Assembly: GCF_938029485.1 (NCBI RefSeq)
Contig: NZ_CALHGC010000232.1
Span: 1-8,349, forward strand
Length of the DNA stretch: 8,349 nt
Reading direction: 5' to 3'
Origin: an uncultured Treponema sp.
GTDB taxonomy: Bacteria; Spirochaetota; Spirochaetia; Treponematales; Treponemataceae
The notes below the pieces were generated by a model. It searched no databases and was not told the DNA's origin. It was given only the letters and a program-made list of their open reading frames with translations. A program made the translations under genes and the position numbers. Positions 1-6,585 of the stretch are shown here, one piece after another. How positions within the stretch are numbered: the first letter of the stretch is position 1; every line of letters begins with the position of its first letter.

Positions 1-219
1 CTACCCTGCCAATGCCTGTTGTACAATTTCCGTTAAAACAGCTCGTAAATCCGTTTGCTCACCTGCAGTGATGTATATCGTGCTGTTATAAGAATTGTAT
101 GTAAGCGAATTGATGATAAGCTGCGTTGCAGCGATATGCTGTATCGTCGTTTCTTTCAACTCAATACGCTGTTGAAAACGTGAGAAAAATTCCGCAAAAA
201 GGTCTTTGAAATAATCCTC
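1..219 (-). pseudogene. Displaced C-terminal end of the tape measure protein, 72 codons in the +1 frame
   Basis: After codon 1501 (TCG, 221-223) the +1 frame reads EDYFKDLFAEFFSRFQQRIE and continues through KETTIQHIAATQLIINSLTY, TAGEQTDLRAVLTEIVQQAL and AG to a TAG at positions 1-3. This is good protein sequence, helical then beta-like. It lacks a start codon with a ribosome site and is open only back to a TAA at 259-261, so it is not an independent gene. Removing one G from the GGG at 219-221 joins it to the tape measure (LS-EDYFKDLF) and gives one frame of 1573 residues; 1-4723 minus one base is exactly 1574 codons. The break could be a real mutation, a sequencing or assembly error, or, less likely, recoding. 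Confidence 0.7.
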
Positions 220-3200
220 CCGAAAGCTGCTGGATAATAGAGCCTGAAGTTTTCGACTTTACCTCTACACCACCTTCCAACGCCCGCGTAATCTTTGAAA
301 GCTCTGCCATATTCCCCTCTAAATTATCATAGAGGTTTTTCAGTTTCTCAATCGTACCGGTTACTTCATCTCCTGTGATTTTTCCGTCTTTCATAATCTC
401 CGTAATAATCGCATCGACTTTCTTTTTTATTCCGGCACTTTCGATGGCAGATTGAATAATTGCCTTTTTCATTTCGGAAGCGAAGTTTTTTTTAAAACTG
501 CCCCAATCGGCGTTATAAGCAGCTTCTCCGAGTGCATTAGTAAGCGCGGATGTAATTGCAGATCCGACCGCTTCCCATTCTTTTTTTGCCGTTCCGGCAG
601 AAAGACCGAAGCGTTCATTCATTTCATCAAAAACTTTTCCGGCTTCTTTGCCGATCGTTTCTATTTGTTTTAAACCTTCTTCATAAGTAATATTTCCTTT
701 TTCAACATTATCAAAGACTTGTGCCATTCTTTGCGAAATGGTGTTTTTTACCGCCTTATTAACAAGCGCTTCATATAGCTGTTCTCGTAAAGCCCTTTTA
801 AAATCTTTCATATCGCGGGTTTTTACATACCCTGCTAAGGCTGAATCAAGGCTGCCGATATAGTTTGAAAGAGGATCGACATTTTTGCTTGCAATGCCTG
901 CATCTCTTAACCCTTTTTCGATTGCTCGCTGTGCAAAATCTTTCCACTTTTTTGCCATCTCATAATCGCCCGCCCGCATCGCATCGTTGTATTTTTTCAT
1001 TACTTCGGCGACCGTATGATGCGCTGTTTCTGTCGTATAATAAGTTTCTTCTTTTTTGAACCATCCAAGAGGATCTAACTTATGCTTAATCGTTCGTGTT
1101 CGCTTTTGTTGATAGGTATATGCCGATTCTGTTTTTAAATCTTTTATTTTATCTAAAACGCTATCAATGCGTTTTTTTTCTATCTCCAATGCCTGACTGT
1201 TAAAAATAGTATTAATATCCAGTTTTTTTCCTGCTTGTAATTTTGCGATATTTTTTACAACTTCTCCGGTGAGAGTTACGGCATTGCGAATGTTTTCTTC
1301 CTGCTGTCTTTTTATTTCATCATTAAATTTTTTTGCGTCTTCTCGAGCTTGTTGTGTCGTTTTTTGCGCTTTCTTTTGAAATGCTTCGACAATCGTTGTT
1401 GCGAAGTCAATAGTTGTATGTACGGCTTTGAAAATACCTTGTACTATAGGATTGGGAATACTGCTGCCGACTGCTCCGGCGGTATCATTGATGCCACGGA
1501 TAATAGTGATGCCATCTACCACGCCCTTTTCAATCGATTGCGTAATGATACGGGTAATACTATCTGCAACCCCCACCATACCATTAACAAGGCCAAGTGC
1601 TAGAGAGGTTTTTGCAATAGTCGCTTGTTTATCCGCAAGTGTCTTGTAACGAGTCAATTCTTCATCGCTGTGTATCTTCCCATTCTCTCGTGCAAGCTTC
1701 AGTATTTCATGCGCTTTTTTGCGCTCCGCTTCAATGTTAATAAGACTGAGCTGGAAATCAGATTTACCGACCGTGTCAAGATTTTTCAGTTTTTCATCGA
1801 TTTGGCTGAGCGAATATTTTGATTGCCCTAATTCTATTTCTAATTTATTGGCGTCTTCCTGCAACTCTTTTAAATATTGTTTAGCATATCCAGCCTCTTC
1901 CGATGATACCGCACCCTTTTCCCCTTCTAACAGTGCTTTTGTTTTTTTGATTTCTTCCTGTGTTTTTTTAAGTTCTTCTTGTAATGTTTTCTGCTTGAGC
2001 TGATATCGCCCGAACGCATCGCTCATCAGCTTTGTTTTCGTAAGCTCATCGCCGAGCGTTACTCCTGACCCCTTCTCGTCTTTTGCGGCAACCTTTGTTT
2101 CAACGGATATGCCTTTGCCTACCCCCTTTTTTTTATCTTCTTCTTTAATGAAGCGCTCAATCAATGCAAGCCGCTTTTGCTGATACTCTTCTTCAATCAC
2201 AAGGCTTGACTGCCCGTATTCTTTTGCCTTTGCTATTTTATCTTGATAGAACTTGTCAAGCTCTTCTATCTGCACTTGATAAGAATTATCTTTTTCTTTA
2301 GCGCCGGTTTTTTTAGATCCTTTGCTCTTTTCGAGTTTTGCCTGCTCTTGCGCTATTGCATCGAAATAGGTTTGTAAGCCTTTGGAGTCGAGGGTGAAAA
2401 TCTTATCAATATCTTCCGGTTTTATGGCAATGAGTTCTTTTAATTTTGCTTGTAAAAATTTTATCCGCTCTTGAGGGACACTGAAACTTTCCCCCATCTT
2501 TTGCGCATAGCGGTTTTTCTCATCGATGATTTTCTTTTCCGCTTCCCATTCTTTGGCAAGACGAGCCAGCTCTTCATCGTGCTTCTTTTTTTGCGGAGTA
2601 GTATTTAGATTATTTTCTGCTGTTTCTAATGCCTGCTGTTTTTCCATCGCTGCATTAAGCTCTCGCTGTGCCTGCTCATTTTCTTGAATAGCCGCGGCTG
2701 TTTTTTCAAACGCAGCGCGGGCAGACTCTGCGGTATTTTCTGCCTTTGTTTTAACTGTTTCAAATGCCTGAACAATACTGGTAGTGTCCCATCGCGTTAA
2801 TGAGATTTCTCCTGCGAGTCGTGCCTTATCAGCATAGTTTTTTAAAGTGTTATAAATACGAGCGGCTTCTTCTTTTCTGTTTTCCAACAGGGCAAGATCA
2901 TATTCTGATTTTAGATACTGCGCTTTTGAGTAGCTGTCGGCTGCTCTTTCCATTTCGCGTATCGTTTTTTCTAATGCCGCTTGCCGTTTCGGAAGTTGAG
3001 ATCCTTCAGATGTAAGAACCGATTGCGCATGAGCTACGTTGCTTTTTGCCTTAATAAGAGCCAAATTATTAAGGATTTTTTCACTTTCAATGCGCTTCCG
3101 TATCGCTTCGGTAATTGCCTGTTCATTCTGTATGACCTTCTGTCCTTGCGCATCTAACGCTTCGGTTGCGCTGGGTACGATTTCCTGTAATTCCTTTAAA

Positions 3201-4723
3201 AGATTATTATATCGCGCTTGTTCATCGGCCGTTTTTTGAGTCTTGTCTTTTAGGGTGTTATATTCGTCAAAAAGCGATTGTATCTTGCGCCCTTCGTTTC
3301 CTTGCTTTAGAGCGTCATCTTTCAGTTTTTTAACTTCTTCTACGCTCCGCTTTGCGCCGTGAATATAATCTTCATGCGCTTTTTTCACTTGGGCAATAAT
3401 ACCTAAGGCAACTGCTCCGGCGGCGGCGATTGCGGCTCCCCATGCTAAAACAGGATTTGCCGCCATAACAGCGTTGAGCTTCACCATCTCGCTTTTTATC
3501 TTTTTAATCCCGACAGCGACAAGTAGTAAGGGACCGGTAGCCGCGGCAAGTGTTGCAAAAGCCGTTCCTGTTGTCTGGACACTGACGGGAAGGTTGTTGA
3601 CAACCTGTAAAACCTTGGTAATGCCTTTTGCAAACGTATCGACGGCGGGGATAATATTTGAGGTAAGGGTAATTTGAACGGCTTCAAAGGCACTCGCAAG
3701 TTCCGCCTTGGTATTTGCGAAAGACGCATTTTGAATATCCTGCATCTTTTTTGCCGCCCCGTCGGAGGCTTGCAATAAGCCGTCCATTGTACGGATCGCA
3801 TCCCCTCCGCCTTCGATGAGCGCTTGCATACCGGCCGCGGCCGCTTCTCCGAATAAATCACTTGACTTTGCAACATCGATATTTGCATCTTTCAGCCGCT
3901 CGATTATGTCGGCAAGGTTATTTGTTTTCGGGTTTACCTCATCGTAGCTTAACCCGAGTTCTTGCAGTTTATTCTTTACATCATCCGTACCGCTGGCTAA
4001 TTTTTGTAGTCCTGACCGTAAGATGGTTCCCGCCTGCTCTCCTCCGAAGCCGGTATTGTAAAGCCGCATAAGCGCAGCCGTTGACGTTTCAAGGCTTACG
4101 CCTAAACCGGCGGCGACCGGCCCGACATACTTCATTGAATACGAGAGCTTTGTCATATTCGCTTGGCTTTTACTAATAGCCAGTGAAAACACATCGGCGA
4201 TATGACTTGCTTTATCTGCTTGTAGATTAAACTGTGAAAGAGTAGATGCGATTGTACTTGAAGTAAAGGCTAAATCGCTTCCTGTAGCTCCGGCAAGTTG
4301 CAATACGCCGTCTAAGCTATTCATTGCCTGCGCGGCTGTTTGCCCTGCAGAACCTAAGCTATACAGTGCATCTGCTGCTTGACTTGCGCTAAAGCGGGTA
4401 CTCGCTCCCATATCCTCCGCTTTTTTCCGCAACGCTTCCATTTCCGCGCTACTTGCTGACATAACGGAAAACGTGTTTTGCATCGACTGCTCAAAAGTGC
4501 TAAAGGTATCAAGCGCAGCCTTTCCTAAAAGCGTTAAGGGGGCAGTTACTCCAAGGGAAAGAGACTTGCCGATAGCAGCGAGCTTCGCATTGATGCTATC
4601 AACTGCGTTGTCAATATCCTGTTCAAGTTTTGCAAGAGAGCGATTGGATTCTCTAATCCCTTTTTGAAGTTTATCTGTTTTTAATGCTAATTCCGCATAT
4701 ATCTCGCCTAAACTCTGTCCCAT
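161..4723 (-). CDS. Phage tail tape measure protein, TP901 family, 1520 aa as read (C-terminus frame-disrupted)
   Basis: This very long protein sets tail length and is threaded inside the tube. Residues 1-50 are a helical coiled coil. Residues about 75-260 form the TP901-type core, with FEQSMQNTFSVM, STRFSASQAADALYSLGSAG, SDLAFTSSTIASTLSQFNLQ, MKYVGPVAAGLGVSLETSTA and NTGFGGEQAGTILRSGLQKL. Hydrophobic segments follow at about 385-405 (TLAAATGPLLLVAVG) and 420-445 (NPVLAWGAAIAAAGAVALGI). Residues about 450-1020 are Lys/Glu/Gln-rich coiled coil. Another hydrophobic stretch is near 1039-1060 (LALGLVNGMVGVADSITRII). The last 300 residues hold degenerate repeats of about 100 residues. I see no peptidase or lysozyme motif. 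The ATG at 4723 has only a weak site (GGTTAGG) and lies 14 nt after the GT stop, suggesting coupling. The last 19 residues (from GGLFQRPFCG) look out of frame: the natural end continues in the +1 frame to a TAG at 1-3. Confidence 0.93.
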   Translation of the reverse strand: MGQSLGEIYAELALKTDKLQKGIRESNRSLAKLEQDIDNAVDSINAKLAAIGKSLSLGVTAPLTLLGKAALDTFSTFEQSMQNTFSVMSASSAEMEALRKKAEDMGASTRFSASQAADALYSLGSAGQTAAQAMNSLDGVLQLAGATGSDLAFTSSTIASTLSQFNLQADKASHIADVFSLAISKSQANMTKLSYSMKYVGPVAAGLGVSLETSTAALMRLYNTGFGGEQAGTILRSGLQKLASGTDDVKNKLQELGLSYDEVNPKTNNLADIIERLKDANIDVAKSSDLFGEAAAAGMQALIEGGGDAIRTMDGLLQASDGAAKKMQDIQNASFANTKAELASAFEAVQITLTSNIIPAVDTFAKGITKVLQVVNNLPVSVQTTGTAFATLAAATGPLLLVAVGIKKIKSEMVKLNAVMAANPVLAWGAAIAAAGAVALGIIAQVKKAHEDYIHGAKRSVEEVKKLKDDALKQGNEGRKIQSLFDEYNTLKDKTQKTADEQARYNNLLKELQEIVPSATEALDAQGQKVIQNEQAITEAIRKRIESEKILNNLALIKAKSNVAHAQSVLTSEGSQLPKRQAALEKTIREMERAADSYSKAQYLKSEYDLALLENRKEEAARIYNTLKNYADKARLAGEISLTRWDTTSIVQAFETVKTKAENTAESARAAFEKTAAAIQENEQAQRELNAAMEKQQALETAENNLNTTPQKKKHDEELARLAKEWEAEKKIIDEKNRYAQKMGESFSVPQERIKFLQAKLKELIAIKPEDIDKIFTLDSKGLQTYFDAIAQEQAKLEKSKGSKKTGAKEKDNSYQVQIEELDKFYQDKIAKAKEYGQSSLVIEEEYQQKRLALIERFIKEEDKKKGVGKGISVETKVAAKDEKGSGVTLGDELTKTKLMSDAFGRYQLKQKTLQEELKKTQEEIKKTKALLEGEKGAVSSEEAGYAKQYLKELQEDANKLEIELGQSKYSLSQIDEKLKNLDTVGKSDFQLSLINIEAERKKAHEILKLARENGKIHSDEELTRYKTLADKQATIAKTSLALGLVNGMVGVADSITRIITQSIEKGVVDGITIIRGINDTAGAVGSSIPNPIVQGIFKAVHTTIDFATTIVEAFQKKAQKTTQQAREDAKKFNDEIKRQQEENIRNAVTLTGEVVKNIAKLQAGKKLDINTIFNSQALEIEKKRIDSVLDKIKDLKTESAYTYQQKRTRTIKHKLDPLGWFKKEETYYTTETAHHTVAEVMKKYNDAMRAGDYEMAKKWKDFAQRAIEKGLRDAGIASKNVDPLSNYIGSLDSALAGYVKTRDMKDFKRALREQLYEALVNKAVKNTISQRMAQVFDNVEKGNITYEEGLKQIETIGKEAGKVFDEMNERFGLSAGTAKKEWEAVGSAITSALTNALGEAAYNADWGSFKKNFASEMKKAIIQSAIESAGIKKKVDAIITEIMKDGKITGDEVTGTIEKLKNLYDNLEGNMAELSKITRALEGGVEVKSKTSGSIIQQLSGGLFQRPFCGIFLTFSTAY
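398..844 (-). repeat. Degenerate protein repeats of about 100 residues in the tape measure C-terminus
   Basis: Two units align within the tape measure. Unit 1 contains SALAGYVKTRDMKDFKRAL and, further on, KGNITYEEGLKQIETIGKE. Unit 2 contains NALGEAAYNADWGSFKKNF and, further on, DGKITGDEVTGTIEKLKN. The anchor Phe residues are 1308 and 1410, and the GxIT turns 1343 and 1447, so the period is about 102-104. Identity is low and the match is by pattern. The interval given covers the first unit and the start of the second through its helix; the second unit's GxIT turn lies slightly lower (about 375-390). Confidence 0.4.
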
Positions 4724-4737
4724 TTACCTAACCCGTT

Positions 4738-5480
4738 TTATGTATCATCCTCTGCAAAGGTCTCCGCCATATCTTTTTGAAATTGTTTCTCTCTTTTTTC
4801 TTTTGCTTTCTGCGCTTTCTCTTTTTCTTCCCGCTGCTGATTTTCCGCTTCAACAGCAACAAGACACGCCTCATCGAACAAAAAGGCTTCAAAATCGTTT
4901 AAGCCTCTGATGTAACTGCTTGGTTTGCATCTGTAGTATTTTGCGAGCCGTCCGAAACGGGCGAATTGAACGCGTCCAAATTTTTTTTTACGGCTTGCTC
5001 CCAATCGGTAAGGTAGAAAAGAAAAAGATCATTTAAGAAATCTTTAGGGATAACATCGTTGAGGCTGCTTTCACTGATACCGCGAATGTTCAAAATAGCG
5101 TCGTAACATTCCTGATACGTCGGAGTTACCATGCTTTTTTTTGCAAGCTCAACAAGGAATTCCTCTTCTTCCTCTTTCATTTTTTTAAGGTCAATTTCCG
5201 ATACCGCTTCTTTTGCTCCGACCGCTTCGGTAATGCCATTGACAAACTTGTATAAAATATTGGGAAAGCTCCCGCAGGTTAAAAGTTCTTGAAAATCCGT
5301 TTTGTGAATAAAAAACTTTTGTTTCGTCCCGTTCCATAAAAGCTCTACCCATTCGCAAGTAGCCATTGCAAGCCGTTCCGCTTCGTTTTTTGGAGATTCG
5401 TTTCCAATTTTTGCAATCTCCGCCTTGATTGCCTGTCGTCTGCTTTTCCCTTTGAAAAAAGATTGTAGTTTTTCAAACAT
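4738..5480 (-). CDS. Tail assembly chaperone, -1 frameshift product (gpGT-like), 247 aa
   Basis: The frame 1 nt back from the chaperone overlaps its last 106 nt and runs on to a TAA at 4738-4740. It has no credible start: only a TTG at 5004 with no ribosome site. A -1 slip at the A9-TTT tract joins residues 1-166 or 168 to the downstream frame, giving 247 residues in either case. The added T part carries YYRCKPSSYIRGLNDFEAFL then FDEACLVAVE, a 'Y.C.PS...GL..FEA..FDEAC' pattern common in the second half of phage tail chaperones. It is followed by a highly charged Lys/Glu helix (ENQQREEKEKAQKAKEKREK) and an acidic end. In lambda the T domain binds the tube protein while G coats the tape measure; the same split is inferred here. 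The stop lies 14 nt before the tape measure start. Confidence 0.85.
4899..5480 (-). CDS. Tail assembly chaperone, short form (gpG-like), 193 aa
   Basis: A 193-residue, mainly helical, acidic protein between the tail tube and tape measure genes, the fixed place of the siphovirus tail assembly chaperone. Such proteins coat the tape measure and bring in tube subunits, and are absent from the virion. The N-terminus is basic (FFKGKSRRQAIKAEI). A middle part includes FHKTD-like FIHKTDFQEL, then SFPNILYKFVNGI (71-83), a run of acidic residues at KMKEEEEEFL, SMVTPTYQECYDAILNIRGI (115-134) and VIPKDFLNDLFLFYLTDWEQ (143-162). The 'MVTPTY.E..DAIL..RGI....IP..FL..LF.FYL..W' pattern recurs in such chaperones. 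The final 27 residues after the slippery site are polar and low-complexity (SPVSDGSQNTTDANQAVTSE), as expected of the terminating product. A fraction of ribosomes shift to make the GT form. Confidence 0.88.
   Translation of the reverse strand: MFEKLQSFFKGKSRRQAIKAEIAKIGNESPKNEAERLAMATCEWVELLWNGTKQKFFIHKTDFQELLTCGSFPNILYKFVNGITEAVGAKEAVSEIDLKKMKEEEEEFLVELAKKSMVTPTYQECYDAILNIRGISESSLNDVIPKDFLNDLFLFYLTDWEQAVKKNLDAFNSPVSDGSQNTTDANQAVTSEA
4977..5002 (-). promoter_or_regulatory. Programmed -1 frameshift site of the chaperone gene
   Basis: In the chaperone frame the codons are GTA AAA AAA AAT TTG (codons 164-168), a run of nine A then three T at 4978-4989. Three overlapping X_XXY_YYZ heptamers are possible: A_AAA_AAA, A_AAA_AAT and A_AAT_TTG, all leading to the -1 frame AAA TTT GGA. 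A Shine-Dalgarno-like GGGAG (4998-5002) sits 8 nt upstream, a type of stimulator known from dnaX. Downstream there is only a weak 4-bp hairpin (CCGT/ACGG, 4948-4960), so the stimulation may come mainly from the upstream element and the strong slippery run. Confidence 0.8.
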
Positions 5481-5486
5481 AGATAT

Positions 5487-5492
5487 CTCCTC
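5487..5492 (-). promoter_or_regulatory. Shine-Dalgarno of the tail assembly chaperone
   Basis: GAGGAG lies 6 nt before the ATG at 5480 and supports that start. Confidence 0.65.
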
Positions 5493-5511
5493 TTGATTGA
5501 CGATGAAACTA

Positions 5512-5538
5512 CGCCCGTCGGTATTTCTTAGACGGGCG
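5512..5538 (-). other. GC-rich hairpin after the major tail tube gene
   Basis: CGCCCGTC (pairing side 5531-5538 read on the minus strand) pairs perfectly over 8 bp with GACGGGCG (5512-5519 side), around an 11-nt loop. It lies 10 nt after the tube gene's TAA and about 30 nt before the chaperone start. The bases that follow are TAGTTTCATC, with no run of U, so full termination is doubtful. A partial terminator, or a 3' stabiliser that lets the tube gene be expressed more than the chaperone, is the likely role. Confidence 0.5.
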
Positions 5539-5548
5539 AAGAATCTTC

Positions 5549-6517
5549 TTAGCTTTGTACGTACTGCGTGTAGTCGGCAAGCGAAATTTCTTTGATGAAT
5601 TTCAAGGGTAAATTACTGCGCTTGTTTTCCCCGCCGGAGCCTTGCAGTTCGACAGCTCCAAAAGCATCTTCACTTGCTTCGCTGCCGGTCGGCGTTGTTT
5701 GACACGAAGGGAAGATAACCGCCTTAACGCGGGCGTAACTGCCTTTTGTGTTTTGCCCCTTTTCGTACTGCTCTACGAAGTAGCGGAAGGTAACAAGCGG
5801 CGGGTTTCCGGGATTGTCAATATACAGCTCTCCCGTTTCCTCGTTATACGTGTTGCCGGTAACAAGGGCAAAGAACTTATTCGGCAGGCTTGCAAAAGAA
5901 GCGGTAATATTGACCCCTTTTATTTTATCCGCTTCTTTTACTGTACAGCGGATTCCGTGTCCGCTTGTTGCGTCAACCGTTTTACCGCTTTCTTTCTCGA
6001 AATCGTCTTTGAAGCTCTTCGCTTCTTTGGTTGAAACATAGCCGACAATACCGAGTAATTCGGCGAGTTTTCCTTGAAATCCAATCGGTGCAAAAAACGG
6101 TAAATCTCCCGCAGTCTCCGTGGTGATTTTAAGGTACTCCGCATCGTAGTCGCTGCCGACAGCCGTTTTAGCGGCCTTGAGTTTAATCCCTTTCGGCTTG
6201 AGTGCGGCAAAAGCGGTATTAAAGTCTTTTACCATATCCGAAACGGTAACGGCTTTTTTGTCAGCCGCAGTCGAGGCGAGCGTAAAGGCTTCCCTTTTGG
6301 TGCCGTAAAGTACGGTCAGCGTTAAATCGTCTGTCGTCCATCCGTCGATGTTGAACGGTCCTATTTTACCGACAAGACCGCCCTTGTGCTTTCTTACCGC
6401 CCCTGTTTGCGGATTGGTATCTTCCCAATCGTTTGGTGTCGGCAAACTCTTATCGGCATTCAGCCGCGCTGCCTGCATAACACCGATTGAGTAGCCGAAT
6501 TCGCTTTTCTGTTCCAT
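5549..6517 (-). CDS. Major tail tube protein with an apparent inserted domain, 322 aa
   Basis: By position (after the terminator, before the chaperone pair and tape measure) and by its beta-rich character this is the subunit whose stacked rings form the tail tube. Many siphovirus tube proteins have about 150-250 residues; this one has 322. Residues 1-60 (EFGYSIGVMQAARL, KHKGGLVGKIGPFNIDGW) and 185-322 look like the tube core. The latter includes KGVNITASFASLPNKFFALV, TGELYIDNPGNPPLVTFRYF and a C-terminal strand LPLKFIKEISLADYTQYV. Between them, residues about 62-165 form a separate unit: strand LTLTVLYG, helix VSDMVKDFNTAFAAL, strand YLKITTETAG, then FFAPIGFQGKLAELLGI. This looks like a domain inserted in a tube loop. 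Both sides are bounded by gaps containing hairpins. A sheath protein is unlikely given the length and the single copy. Confidence 0.85.
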   Translation of the reverse strand: MEQKSEFGYSIGVMQAARLNADKSLPTPNDWEDTNPQTGAVRKHKGGLVGKIGPFNIDGWTTDDLTLTVLYGTKREAFTLASTAADKKAVTVSDMVKDFNTAFAALKPKGIKLKAAKTAVGSDYDAEYLKITTETAGDLPFFAPIGFQGKLAELLGIVGYVSTKEAKSFKDDFEKESGKTVDATSGHGIRCTVKEADKIKGVNITASFASLPNKFFALVTGNTYNEETGELYIDNPGNPPLVTFRYFVEQYEKGQNTKGSYARVKAVIFPSCQTTPTGSEASEDAFGAVELQGSGGENKRSNLPLKFIKEISLADYTQYVQS

Positions 6518-6527
6518 AAATCTTTTA

Positions 6528-6533
6528 ACCTCC
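6528..6533 (-). promoter_or_regulatory. Strong Shine-Dalgarno of the major tail tube gene
   Basis: GGAGGT lies 10 nt before the ATG at 6517. It is a full match to the anti-Shine-Dalgarno core, as expected for one of the most heavily made virion proteins. It confirms the start; the next in-frame Met (residue 14) has no such site. Confidence 0.75.
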
Positions 6534-6540
6534 GTTTATA

Positions 6541-6581
6541 GGACCGGCACAAAAGCTTGCAATGCTTTTTCTTCCGGATCC
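6541..6581 (-). other. Stem-loop between the tail terminator and tail tube genes
   Basis: Read on the minus strand, 4 nt after the terminator gene's stop, an outer stem forms between 6574-6581 and 6541-6547 (GGA-T-CCGG with CCGGTCC, one bulged T). There is then an asymmetric internal loop (4 nt against 3 nt), an inner 6-bp stem AAAAGC/GCTTTT (6564-6569 with 6551-6556) and a 7-nt loop ATTGCAA. No U-run follows, so it is not a standard intrinsic terminator. It could be an mRNA processing or stability element for the heavily used tube gene directly downstream. The pairing is seen; the role is inferred. Confidence 0.45.
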
Positions 6582-6585
6582 CTCT

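Noticed and set aside
2126..2134. A dnaX-type slippery heptamer A_AAA_AAG, in frame, within the tape measure (about residue 865), followed by five G
   Set aside because: A -1 shift here meets a stop codon within about ten codons and yields no new domain. It lies in a Lys-rich coiled coil where such runs arise by chance.
3496..3888. A 130-codon open frame on the minus strand inside the tape measure
   Set aside because: It is wholly within the TP901 core region in another frame. It is rich in Arg, Pro and Ser, as shifted readings are, and has no credible start context.
4738..5004. The 88-codon frame beginning at TTG 5004 as an independent gene
   Set aside because: There is no ribosome site before the TTG, and its start lies just before the slippery run in the chaperone frame. 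A frameshift extension explains it better.
5538..5548. Short palindrome GAAGAATCTTC at the end of the tube gene
   Set aside because: The arms are 5 bp with a single central base, too tight for a hairpin, and part of it is next to the stop codon. A chance feature.
5642..6034. Plus-strand open frames, the longest opposite the tail tube gene, with others throughout the window
   Set aside because: All lie antisense to well-supported genes, have implausible Cys/Phe/Arg-rich composition and lack ribosome sites. They are shadows of the coding strand.
6535..6563. A promoter-like pair on the minus strand: TTGCAA and TATAAA spaced 16 nt, just before the tube gene
   Set aside because: The -10-like box ends only 1 nt before the GGAGGT ribosome site, so transcripts would start inside or after it and lose the site. 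The -35-like part is also the loop of the hairpin. A chance match is more likely.
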